Assembly: GCA_009829735.1 (NCBI GenBank)
Contig: CM020618.1
Coordinates: forward strand, 9,825,119 to 9,889,118
DNA length: 64,000 nucleotides
Direction of reading: 5' to 3'
Origin: Pyropia yezoensis
Taxonomy: Eukaryota; Rhodophyta; Bangiophyceae; Bangiales; Bangiaceae
Part shown: piece by piece, positions 28,642-37,869 of the stretch
Layout of the letters: each line of letters starts with the position of its first letter
How positions within the stretch are numbered: position 1 is the stretch's first letter
Program-made: the position numbers and the translations under genes
Notes under the pieces: model-generated
Databases searched by the model: none
Seen by the model: only the letters and a program-made list of their open reading frames with translations
Told to the model about the DNA's origin: nothing

Positions 28642-31600
28642 AGCAGCAACCGTCATCAAAACCGGTGCCAGACGCTTCTTCGGTTCCTGAAAACATGTCG
28701 TCACCATTTGAAGGCCCGCGTCTCGGGCTTCTGCTTTCTACTGCCTCTGTCAATGGACATCTTGTTAAAGTGCTGTTTGACGACGGATCTCCCATTAACG
28801 TCGTATCAAGGCGCCTCGTGAATACCCTGAATGTGACCACGAAAGAAACGGACTTCGCGGCTAACATGCCCGATGGTCGCTCCCACGTCCTCGCAGAGAC
28901 CATTGAACCCTTAGAGATTCACATCGGCCCATACCAAGAACGTCTTCGGTTTGCTGTATGCGACCTAAGTGCGTACGACATCATCCTCGGAAAGAAATGG
29001 CGTGACGACAAGGACGCCAAAATCAACAACAAGAAGAACAAGATCTCCTTCAAGTTTAACCAAAAGAACATCTCCATCACTGCCTCCCTCAAGAAACCCC
29101 ATGGCCTGATTAGTAGGCAACGCCTCGCCAAGGACCTTATTCAAAAAGTTCCTGTCTTCGCCATTTACCTGCAATCCGACGATCCTTCCAGCACCTTTGA
29201 CATCAATGCGATCAAAATGGGAGAAGCTGAAGACAAGAATGACGTCCAAGAGATTCTCAACGAGTACGCCGACGTCTTCCCGGAAGAGCTTCCCGATGGA
29301 CTTCCTCCTGAACGCAGTCACAAGTTTAGCGTCAAGCTTACGGAGGACGCTCAACCACGTCGCAGTGGCATTTATCGCCTATCTGAATGGGAACTCGATG
29401 AACTCAAGACACAACTTGCAACCCTCATACGAAAGGGGTTCATCCAACCAAGTGCCTCACCGTGGGGCTCTTCTGTACTCTTTGCCGCAAAAAAGGACGG
29501 TGGCTGGCGAATGTGCATCGATTATCGAGCATTGAACAAAGCCACTATCAAGAACGCATATCCCGTACCAAGAATTGACGACATCTTCGACCAACTGCGA
29601 AAGGCCAAGTACTTCACGAAGATCGACCTCCGATCAGGTTACCACCAGATCCGGCTTGACCCTGATACTATCCCACTGACGGCGTTCCGAACAAAATACG
29701 GGTTCTACGAATTTACCGTGCTACCCTTTGGGCTAACAAATGCCCCCGCGGTCTTCATGAACCTAATGAATGACGTCTTCCGACCCTATCTCTACGAGTT
29801 TATCTGCGTCTACCTCGACGACATCCTGGTCTACAGTGAAGCTTACGAAGATCATCTAAAGCACCTAAGGCAAGCCCTGGACAAGCTGCGAGAGCATAAG
29901 CTCTACGCCAAACTCAGCAAATGCCAATTTGCGCGAACAACTGTGGACTACCTCGGCCATGTCATTTCCAACGAAGGCTTCTCTATGGAGGACTACAAGG
30001 TCCAAGCCATTCGATCATGGGCAACGCCACAGAGCAAAAAAGATGTGCAATCTTTCCTCGGCATGGTCAACTTCTATCGTCGATTTATTAAGGGAATGGC
30101 ATCCGTGGCTGCACCCCTCACAAGGCTTACTGGAAACGTCGACTTCGAATGGAACTCTGACGCCCAGAAGGCTTTTGAGCTACTACAAACCCTGACGACA
30201 AGTGCACCAGTACTGAGGCCATTCGACAAGAGGTACCCAATCTTCGTCTCCACAGATGCCAGTGGGTATGCTGTTGGCGCTATCCTTGAACAAGATGACG
30301 GACAAGGACGACGCCCAGTGGCCTACTTCTCATTGACGCTGAACATCCACGAACAGCGCTACAGTATCCGTGAGCGCGAACTGCTCGCAGTTGTACAAGC
30401 CATTCGACACTGGCGCTGCTACCTCCATGGAAGGTCGTTCGAGGTGCACACCGACCATGAGTCCCTAAGGTACTTGAAAACCCAAGAGAAGCTCAACGAC
30501 CGCCAAGTCAAGTGGCTAGAGCTGTTAGAGCAATTCGATTTCAAGATCATCCCCATCAAGGGCACTTCCAACCCCGTAGCTGATGCTCTTTCAAGGCAAC
30601 CACAAGACGCCCCCGATAAGCACGCTCCCAATCAAGATCTCCTTAGTCGCGTGCTAACCAAGACCATCGAAAGCCTACCCAAGAAAACTGAAATCAACAT
30701 CCTCATGACCATAAGCCAAAGTGATCAAGACCTTGCCACCCTAGACCAAGAGTACAACGCGGATCCCGAGTTTGCCGACCTAGTCAAAGACCCGGTATCT
30801 CCCTACCGGCTTCACATGAGGTTGTTGAAACGAGGTGACCGTACGTGCATCCCCGTTGGTACTCTACGCCAAAGACTACTCCATGACTACCACGACATCC
30901 CAAGCCAAGGACATATGGGAGTTAAGAAAACCACCAACGCTATTGCTTCCAAATACTACTGGAAGACAATGCGGAAGGACATCCATAGATACGTACGATC
31001 ATGTGATTTGTGCCAGCGGAACAAAGCTGGCACCCATTCACCTCTGGGTCACCTCAAACCACTAGATCCACCGAACCAACGATGGGCAAGTGTCTCCATG
31101 GACTTTATCACCCCTCTTCCACTGACCCAAAGGGGCCACAATGGCATTTACGTCATTGTGGACAGACTGTCGAAGATGATTCGACTAGCACCAATGAAGC
31201 CCGACTGTACTGCACCAGTCGTAGCGCAACTCTACCATGATCACGTCTACCGTCATCACGGTCTACCATCCGACGTCGTCTGCGACCGAGACCATATCTT
31301 CTTCTCCAACTTCTGGCAGTCGCTCACCGAAATTCTCAAGGTCAAGATCAAGGCATCTTCAGCCTATCATCCCCAGACGGACGGACAAACCGAGATCATG
31401 AACAAGAAGATTGAAGAAATCCTGCGAAACTTCGTGAACCATCATCAGGGTGATTGGGACCTCTTCCTTGTTGCTGCAGAAGTAGCTTACAACCGGTCAC
31501 CCAATGCGGTCACGACGTACTCCCCATTCTTCCTGAACTACGGCTTTGAACCAAGGACAGTACCTGTCGACATCGTCGAGAGCAAGGAATCGAAACTACC

Positions 31601-32156
31601 AGCAGTCTCAGATTGGCTAAGCAGTCTGCAAAAAGCTCAGGAGACTGCCATTACCGCTATCAAGAAGGCCAATGAGACGCGCTCGGCGTACGCTAACCGT
31701 CGACGCCGACCATGTACGATCGCTGTCGACGACCTCGTGCTCCTGAGCACCAAGAACCTTATGCCGGACGCCTTCCAGGGCGCTCGCAAGTTGATGCCCA
31801 AGTTTTCGGGACCATACCGAGTCACTGAAAACATCAATGATGTTACGTTCCGTCTGGATCTGCCTCAAGCAGTCCTTGATCGAAAGGTGCACAACGCCTT
31901 TCACGCCAGTCTACTCAAGCCGTACAACGCTGATCCGTATGGTCGACTTCCTCCCGCTCCAGCTCCGGTAGCATTTCCGGACGGATCGGTTGAGTACGAA
32001 GTGGACTCCATTATTCGGTCACGAAAACGCCGTGGACGACTGCAGTACCTGGTCAAGTGGAAAGGCTGCGATGTCAGTGAGAACACCTGGCTAACCACGC
32101 AAGACCTCGACAACGCACCTGAGGTTCTCGACGCCTTCCTTCGACGCACGTCCTAA
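28626..32156 (+). CDS. pol: Element 2 Pol polyprotein (PR-RT-RH-IN-chromodomain)
   Basis: Open from the slip site to TAA at 32154-32156, about 1176 codons; ORF-only starts are a GTG at 28665 and an ATG at 28695. Domains by residue from 28665: protease-like FDDGSPINVV (38-47) with an unusual DDG where DSG or DTG is expected, flap-side partner IILGKKW near 105; RT with MCIDYRALNK and YLDD at 383-386; RNase H (FVSTDASGYAVGAIL); integrase zinc region (HDYHDIPSQGHMG to CDLCQRN), DDE core (SMDFITPLP, VVCDRDHIF, GQTEIMNKKIEEI); C-terminal chromodomain (YLVKWKGCDVSENTWL). A chromovirus of a lineage distinct from element 1. No internal stop, so recently active or still intact in coding terms. Confidence 0.92.
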   Translation, partial: RPAELKQQPSSKPVPDASSVPENMSSPFEGPRLGLLLSTASVNGHLVKVLFDDGSPINVVSRRLVNTLNVTTKETDFAANMPDGRSHVLAETIEPLEIHIGPYQERLRFAVCDLSAYDIILGKKWRDDKDAKINNKKNKISFKFNQKNISITASLKKPHGLISRQRLAKDLIQKVPVFAIYLQSDDPSSTFDINAIKMGEAEDKNDVQEILNEYADVFPEELPDGLPPERSHKFSVKLTEDAQPRRSGIYRLSEWELDELKTQLATLIRKGFIQPSASPWGSSVLFAAKKDGGWRMCIDYRALNKATIKNAYPVPRIDDIFDQLRKAKYFTKIDLRSGYHQIRLDPDTIPLTAFRTKYGFYEFTVLPFGLTNAPAVFMNLMNDVFRPYLYEFICVYLDDILVYSEAYEDHLKHLRQALDKLREHKLYAKLSKCQFARTTVDYLGHVISNEGFSMEDYKVQAIRSWATPQSKKDVQSFLGMVNFYRRFIKGMASVAAPLTRLTGNVDFEWNSDAQKAFELLQTLTTSAPVLRPFDKRYPIFVSTDASGYAVGAILEQDDGQGRRPVAYFSLTLNIHEQRYSIRERELLAVVQAIRHWRCYLHGRSFEVHTDHESLRYLKTQEKLNDRQVKWLELLEQFDFKIIPIKGTSNPVADALSRQPQDAPDKHAPNQDLLSRVLTKTIESLPKKTEINILMTISQSDQDLATLDQEYNADPEFADLVKDPVSPYRLHMRLLKRGDRTCIPVGTLRQRLLHDYHDIPSQGHMGVKKTTNAIASKYYWKTMRKDIHRYVRSCDLCQRNKAGTHSPLGHLKPLDPPNQRWASVSMDFITPLPLTQRGHNGIYVIVDRLSKMIRLAPMKPDCTAPVVAQLYHDHVYRHHGLPSDVVCDRDHIFFSNFWQSLTEILKVKIKASSAYHPQTDGQTEIMNKKIEEILRNFVNHHQGDWDLFLVAAEVAYNRSPNAVTTYSPFFLNYGFEPRTVPVDIVESKESKLPAVSDWLSSLQKAQETAITAIKKANETRSAYANRRRRPCTIAVDDLVLLSTKNLMPDAFQGARKLMPKFSGPYRVTENINDVTFRLDLPQAVLDRKVHNAFHASLLKPYNADPYGRLPPAPAPVAFPDGSVEYEVDSIIRSRKRRGRLQYLVKWKGCDVSENTWLTTQDLDNAPEVLDAFLRRTS

Positions 32157-32166
32157 GGGGGGGAGG
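32155..32166 (+). promoter_or_regulatory. Polypurine tract of element 2
   Basis: AAGGGGGGGAGG overlaps the pol stop and is followed at once by TG, the expected start of a 3' LTR. Confidence 0.7.
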
Positions 32167-32233
32167 TGTAAGGATTTCCCCCCTAATCCCATGCCTAATA
32201 CTTAAGGGATAATATCTGGGACCTCTCCTTACA
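32167..32233 (+). repeat. Candidate 3' LTR of element 2 (67 bp or truncated)
   Basis: It begins TGTAAGGA directly after the polypurine tract and an exact inverse, TCCTTACA, ends at 32233, giving TG...CA with 8-bp terminal inverted repeats. 67 bp is very short for an LTR and no second copy is found upstream of gag, so either this is a minimal LTR whose partner was lost, or the inner match is chance and the LTR is cut off by the element 3 repeat. The following 105 bases (32234-32338) hold no gene. Confidence 0.4.
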
Positions 32234-32338
32234 GATCCTACCGAATCAACTCCTGGCAACATGGATCAACTCCTTGTATTGTGGGGCATGACGCGGTGTA
32301 CCTTCCAGACGCAAGATGAGTCAGCCGCTGTCTCACGG

Positions 32339-33013
32339 TGTCTGCCGGCCGCACGACAGCAGCCATCGACAGCCCATCATGGCCTGTCGAAAGGCGCCAC
32401 CGTCAGCACCCATGACGAGCCACATCTGCCACAGCTGGCGAGTCCGTTAAAATGTCCTCGCTGCAGCATTGCAGCGATGTGACTGGCTAGCCGGCTGGCC
32501 GATTCGGCCGACTCGATCGAATCGTGCTTACACGCCTCTCGGACCTTCGGGCCGACTGGCGTCTGGAGCCGGCTGGGGCGGCGCCCTAAGCGCCGCACGC
32601 CGGACCCCTTCGTTTGGGGCAAACTGGGGCTGCACTCCTTTAGTGCGCACGCCCGCCCATGCTTTGTTCTGAGAGCCATGCTTTGTTTTTGGGCCGTTTT
32701 GTGCCTACCGGTGGAGCGACGGGGAAACGCATGCTTTGGGGCACCTCGGGTGCCCCGACGCGAGTATATAGTGCGTGAGTGTCGGCGCCACCGGGGGAGA
32801 CCGGAAGGGCAACCACAGACACAGACCAAAGACGACCTTCACCCTTTGAACCCTCTCGATCACCACCGACGTCGCGCCGTCCTCTTCCCCAGACCCACCA
32901 CCGTCACCACCTCCATCCTCTCCCCCGCACCCTGTCGCCCTATTGGCTGGCACGGGTCGCTGACACCATCACGAGTACGTCGAGGGCTGCCCAAGTGTGG
33001 GTGGTTCCTCACA
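32339..33013 (+). repeat. Right LTR-like direct repeat of element 3 (675 bp)
   Basis: Near-identical partner of 25714-26388 (one visible difference), with the same TATATA box at 32765-32770. Its right end CTCACA abuts the gag of a truncated element 1 copy at 33014. High identity implies recent insertion or gene conversion. The preceding bases (CTGTCTCACGG) are not a polypurine tract. Confidence 0.65.
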
Positions 33014-33394
33014 CATGGGCGCGAGCCCATCGCCGACCAACGGAGGTCCGCCGTCCTCCGAAAGCCTAGTGGGCGACGGCTCCATGCCAAAGTTGGCTCC
33101 AACCCGAGTGGAACCCGCGGGGACAGTCCTCACCCCTTGGGACGTTCCCGTTGAGTATACCACACGGTGGCCAGACTTCGGCCCACCCACATCAGAAGTG
33201 TCACCCGAGTGAACTCCCGACTGAGTCGGGGTGGCCTGTTGCCCGCCCGCACTTCCAGTCCTGCTGGCTTGAGGGACCTCTAGTCCCTCTGCGACCCCAG
33301 GTAAACCCACCTGTGTCTCACCAGTATTCGATGGCACTGAAGTACGTGCGTCACCCGTGTACTCCCCGGACGACGGGGGGTCCGAGCTAGCCAT
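33014..33394 (-). pseudogene. gag: Element 1 Gag N-terminal fragment (copy 4)
   Basis: ATG at 33394 and about 127 residues of the element 1 Gag, then cut at the border of the 675-bp repeat after ...GLAPM. It carries several substitutions absent from units 1-3 (for example NFGMEPSP for NFGLESSP), so it stems from a separate insertion rather than from the array's last unit. Leader, PBS (33493-33511) and LTR follow normally. Confidence 0.88.
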
Positions 33395-33513
33395 GTTGGC
33401 TGACGATCCGTACGACACGGTCCAAGTCCACCGTTCCTCTGAGACAGAGGGCCCCCTACACCCGGGTGCACCCGGAGGTAAAGTTTACCTCTGTCCCCTG
33501 CTGCTCCACCAAA

Positions 33514-33989
33514 TGTGGCAAAAACCACATGCACACACGGCACCCAAGTTGGGGCGGTGTGCAAGGGCTGCCTCCCGTGTCGGGGGAACCGGAAGAAGTG
33601 CAAGTCGCACACACTCTGTCCCTGTTGTGGGGCAAACCCCCCCACGGACAAACAAGAGGATGGTGTGTGGTCCAACAGTTTCTTCGTCGGGACGGGGACG
33701 CAGGGCCAAGCCCCGCTGTCCCTCCCCTTATCCCCCCAGGGTCCACTCAGAATCTCGCCACTCAGAATCTCCCACCCCAGCACCTGCCCACCGGGCCACA
33801 CGAAAATTCAAGACGATAAATGCAGAAAAAAAATACCCTCAAATCCAAGTTGGATTTACTACTAAGCTAACTATCCCAAACTTAGGGAATATGGACCCAA
33901 ATGCAGGGGGAGGAACGGGTCAGGCTAGTGGCCTGCCGCCCCTTGCATGGCACGTGTTGCCCCCCTACCTGGGGGTCAATACTGCCACA
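33514..33989 (-). repeat. 5' LTR of element 1, truncated copy 4 (476 bp)
   Basis: TGTGGC...GCCACA ends as in the array LTRs, a few base differences. Beyond 33989 the DNA is unrelated (CAGTGCAGTGCAATGAGC), which independently confirms the LTR edge used for the array. Confidence 0.9.
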
Positions 33990-34947
33990 CAGTGCAGTGC
34001 AATGAGCAACAGTTGTTCTGCGCGCAGCAGCGGCAGCGGTGGGTACTCCGCAGCTTCGCACTCCAGCGAAAGAGTTCTCACTTATCAGGATTTTGTACTT
34101 ACTGTCAATAAGTGCTGTATGATTAATGCAACTGTCGGTTCCGGGGTTTGATTAATCTATGCTTTAATCTATGCTTTAATTAAACATTAAAATGCATTCA
34201 TTAAATTCGTGACAACCATGGGGGGGCGTGATCATTTCACGTCCACATCAGATATGCATACCTACCTAAATAGCCAAGCCTACGGGTCAACCTAAAACTT
34301 TCGTCCTCGCAGGAAGCATTTCCCAAAGTGAATCTTGACGCAAAGATATCGTACTTCAAAGTCGATTGTGCATTGCAATAGATTTCGTTCCTCGCTGTAA
34401 CTACTAGGGTACACGAATGACTTCCCCGACACAAGACGAGGCCGTAACGGCCTTGCTGGCTACCCCGCCTGTGCGGTCACGGATTGGCCGCGCGGGGTGG
34501 CAAGCTCGTTTCGTTCACCCCAGCGCGAAGCGTCTTCTAGTAGCGCAGCCCGCCTGGCCCTTCCGTAGGGTCGAAATAGAGCTTTCCCATTGGTGGCGAG
34601 TGCCCGCGCACGTGGCTGCAGCCGCCGATGGAGAAATTTTCATGACCACCCCCGCATAACGTGGGTGTCTGCGGACCGCAACTGCGACAGAGCGCAAAAG
34701 CAGCCTCACACCTGTTGCGTAGGCAGGCAGAGCAGAGACGGCGTGACCCGTCATCTCAGCCAGCAGACATCTAGAGGAGCTCGTGCTGCGTTGCCAACAT
34801 CACGACCGCTCCTTGTTCCTCTCACACCCTGTTATCCGCCCCCCCCCCCTGTGTCATCCACTACGTTCACACTTCCATCGCGTGAGCGTCCCAGCTGGTC
34901 GTTGCCTCTCCCCAGTGGTGACCATCTCTACCCCCCCTCACTTAACA
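33990..34947. other. Intergenic, no gene supported
   Basis: Markedly more AT-rich than its surroundings near 34080-34400. A 12-base tandem repeat, TTAATCTATGCT twice, lies at 34152-34175. Short frames (for example from 34417) have no recognisable features. Confidence 0.5.
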
Positions 34948-35913
34948 ATGAAGTGCAAGATGCCCACTCTCCCCAAGCTATCCAACCCCATCCAGCGCCG
35001 GCCGGATGGCAAGCTGACGATTGTTGGTTTGACTCCTATGGAGTGGTGTACGTTGGCCTCGCTCCTGATGTGGCAGTGGGAGAGTCGGTCCCGACTGTTG
35101 ATTTCTGCGTTGTGAGCTGACTCTACTTGCGAGTGCACCAGTTAGACCCCACTTGACGTCCCTGTGCAGCTTATTGACATCCCGTGTTTCTCTCCGCGAG
35201 TTTTCTGGATGCCTTTCCTGCCAACCTTCCCGCCAACCTTTTTGGGCGTGCTGGTGCAGTCACCACCACTCTTGCCCTGGTTCTTCTCTACATCTTGTTG
35301 GCCGGCTTCTTCGCCGTTCTGCTCATTATTGCTGACCGCATCCGCCACGCTGGTGACTCGGTAAGTTTTGCCATTGCAGCCTCCATGGAGACACTGCAGG
35401 GGCTGTCGCGGATAGATTTACATCAGGGACCCGCTTGGTGGCCACCCATGCTGTAGGTTCTTGCTGCACCTGGCAGCCCCTATGCGAGGTGACAAAGTCT
35501 GACCGTGAAGTGTGCGCCTTTGACATGTTGTGCCTCATCTCTGTGCTCGAGATGCGTGTGTCTTGTCTGCTGTTGAGCTATGCAGTATGAGCGTCCCGGC
35601 CGAGTATTCCCGTTTGTGCCCGCAGACGACTGAGGCACTTGCGAGCCTGCCAGTAGCAACCTCCTCATCTTTCCACCGTCCCAGACCCTGTCAGGTGCGG
35701 GTCCCCCTTCACGCCCTTGATGTTACAAGCTTTGCTCTTGCACTGCGCGGCTGCAGAGTGGGGCGCTTATGAGCGCACGCAAGCTTTGCGGTGGTGACGG
35801 ATTTGCCGATGTACCTGTAGTCGGATGAACACTCACTTTTTTTTCGGACAGACGTGTTCATTGAAGGAGAGCACGTTGCTGACCGCAACAGCTTCTACAG
35901 TGTCGTGGGCTAG
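34948..35913 (+). CDS. Possible small three-exon membrane protein gene
   Basis: A weak gene model: exons 34948-35045, 35201-35360 and 35821-35913, 116 residues in all. Exon 2 encodes a clear hydrophobic segment (TTTLALVLLYILLAGFFAVLLI) followed by ADRIRHAGDS, then a consensus donor GTAAGT at 35361; joining to the acceptor CTGTAG at 35819-35820 keeps frame and continues SDEHSLFFRTDVFIEGEHVA to a TAG at 35911. Exon 2's acceptor (TTTCTCTCCGCGAG, 35187-35200) has a pyrimidine tract. Exon 1 is the least certain: the ATG at 34948 needs a GTGTAC donor at 35046, whereas the better GTACGT donor at 35048 fits another frame without an ATG. Family not recognised. Small one-pass membrane protein if real. 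Confidence 0.35.
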
Positions 35914-36927
35914 ACCATCGACGCTGTGTACGGAGACGTACTGCCGGGCGAGCTTCTGGGTCGCACCCGGTGACCAACCTACATCAGGACGTACCTGTCT
36001 CCGGCATGACATGACGACAGGTGATGCGAGGTCAGGAACGCGCCAAGCAGCAACCATCAGGCCAATCAGACTGAATAGCCTACGCCACGCTGTGACGCAA
36101 CGTGACTGGGCAACAGCAAGCTACTGTTCCTCTCCACACCAGGGCCTTCCGGCAGGCGAAGCAAACACGAAGGTCCTTGCATCCGCACATACTTCGATGG
36201 TGAGAAGCGCGCGCGGGGACAAAGCGGCCGTCGGGAACTGCTGCGAATGCTCCCTCGCACCAATACAAACAGTGGCAAGCCTTATACTGACGCCAAGACC
36301 ATCCTCACGACAGGTGCATCTACACAGGTAGTCGGGTCACAAGGCGGTTCGGCGTACAGCAGACAAATCGACACCAAAAGAACACCTGAAGAAGCTATCT
36401 CTCAACCCGTGTACGCCACATGGACGGGGTGCATAACCACCTGCTGATGATTCGCGGCTGCGAAGCATCACGCGGCTGCGAAGCATCAGCAAGTGCCCCC
36501 AGCGGGGCGCGCTGAACAGTAGATCAACGGAAAAATATAAAGGAAGGGTAACTGACGAACAGAGCGAAAGAAGGGAAAACACAACGCACACACACATGAC
36601 ACAAGACATGCACATGAATGGACACAAGACATGCACATAAAACAAACACACATGCGAACGACAAACAAAAGGCCAGGCAAGATAAAGATGCAAGCATAGG
36701 GGACGGCCCAGCCGCCACCTGGGCTTGACGTTCGCGACACAATTGGGAGAAAGCGGCACACCTTCGCCACCGCTGCGGCTGCCACCCCCAAAATCCCCCA
36801 TACCCCCGGCATCACGTCCACCCGCCAACCCGACACGCAGAGCCAGCGTCACCTGCATGCCACATGGTCACGCACCACCCCGCGCGCACAGCCCACCACC
36901 CCGCGCGCACGCCACTGGCGCGCCGCG
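35914..36927. other. Intergenic, short repeats only
   Basis: No gene is supported. An 18-base unit CGCGGCTGCGAAGCATCA occurs twice in tandem at 36453-36488, and an ACACAAGACATGCACAT block occurs twice near 36599-36640 in an A/C-rich stretch downstream of the CDK gene. Confidence 0.5.
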
Positions 36928-37869
36928 TCAGCGAGCAGATCCTGCAGGCCCACCCGCCGAGCCCCCGGCCGCCGACTGCGGGGTCATCCAGCGCTCACGG
37001 TCGACGTTGGCAAAGTAGGGGTGGTTGAGCGCGTCCCGTGCAGTGATGCGCTGCGACGGCTCATAGAGCAGCATCTGGGTGAGAAGGTTGAGGCCCACAT
37101 CATCCAGCGCGGGTACCGTATTCCGCAGCGACACGGGCGGCCAGCGCGGAAAGGTGGGCTTAAAGTCGGGGAGGTCCGACACACCCTGCCACACGTCCTC
37201 GGTCGGGGTGCCAAGCGCCCGAAAGATCTTGTACAGCTGATCAATCTCCGAGTCGCCAGGAAAGAGAGGCGAGCGGGTGACCAGCTCGGCAAAGATACAG
37301 CCGATAGACCAAATGTCCACGGGTGTCGAGTACTTCTTGGCACCGAGCAGGATCTCGGGTGCACGGTACCACAGCGTCACCACCTCGTGGGTGTAGTGCC
37401 GGACCGGGATGCCAAACGCGCGGGCCAGTCCAAAGTCCGCCAGCTTCAGCGACCCCCGACGGTCAATCAGAAGGTTAGCTGGCTTCAGGTCCCGGTGCAG
37501 CACCCTGTGGCGGTGACAATGCTCAATGCCGTTGAGCAGCTGGAACAAATACGACTGGATGAGCGTCGGGTCGAGCGACGGCGTCCTGACCGAGTCCATA
37601 AACCGCTTCAGGTCTTGGTCCAAGTACTCAAACACCAGAAACAGCTTGTTGTCGCTATGCACCACGTCCATGAAGCGCACAATGTTGGGATGCTGGAGCT
37701 CCTTGAGGATAGAGATCTCCCGGATGGCCGTGGACGGCACGCCCTCGTCTTCCTGCTCCAGTCGGATGCGCTTGAGCGCAATCATCTCGTTGGTCTCCCG
37801 GTCGCGGGCTTTGAAGACGACGCCATAGGTGCCCTCCCCAATCTTTTGCAGCGTCTCGTAACGATCCAT
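36928..37869 (-). CDS. CDKA: CDKA/CDC2-type cyclin-dependent kinase
   Basis: 313 residues from ATG 37869, intronless. The numbering matches human CDK2/CDC2 almost exactly: GEGTYG 11-16 with inhibitory-type T14 and Y15, catalytic K33, perfect PSTAIRE at 45-51, HRDLKP with D127, DFG at 145-147, activating T160 in the T-loop ([15 protein letters not shown]). The PSTAIRE motif places it in the CDC2/CDKA group that drives the G1/S and G2/M transitions with cyclins; the T-loop T160 is the site normally phosphorylated by a CDK-activating kinase. The frame extends upstream in a GC-rich stretch without an ATG, and the chosen ATG starts the conserved [14 protein letters not shown] ~20-residue Gly/Ser/Ala tail follows the kinase domain. 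All key residues are present. Confidence 0.95.
   Translation of the reverse strand: MDRYETLQKIGEGTYGVVFKARDRETNEMIALKRIRLEQEDEGVPSTAIREISILKELQHPNIVRFMDVVHSDNKLFLVFEYLDQDLKRFMDSVRTPSLDPTLIQSYLFQLLNGIEHCHRHRVLHRDLKPANLLIDRRGSLKLADFGLARAFGIPVRHYTHEVVTLWYRAPEILLGAKKYSTPVDIWSIGCIFAELVTRSPLFPGDSEIDQLYKIFRALGTPTEDVWQGVSDLPDFKPTFPRWPPVSLRNTVPALDDVGLNLLTQMLLYEPSQRITARDALNHPYFANVDRERWMTPQSAAGGSAGGPAGSAR

Noticed and set aside
25709..33018. Target-site duplication for the 675-bp repeats
   Set aside because: Flanking bases TACGG and CATGG match at only three of five positions, so no duplication is claimed.
34417..34659. 80-codon ATG frame
   Set aside because: No domain, no composition distinct from neighbouring frames and no supporting splice or promoter signal.
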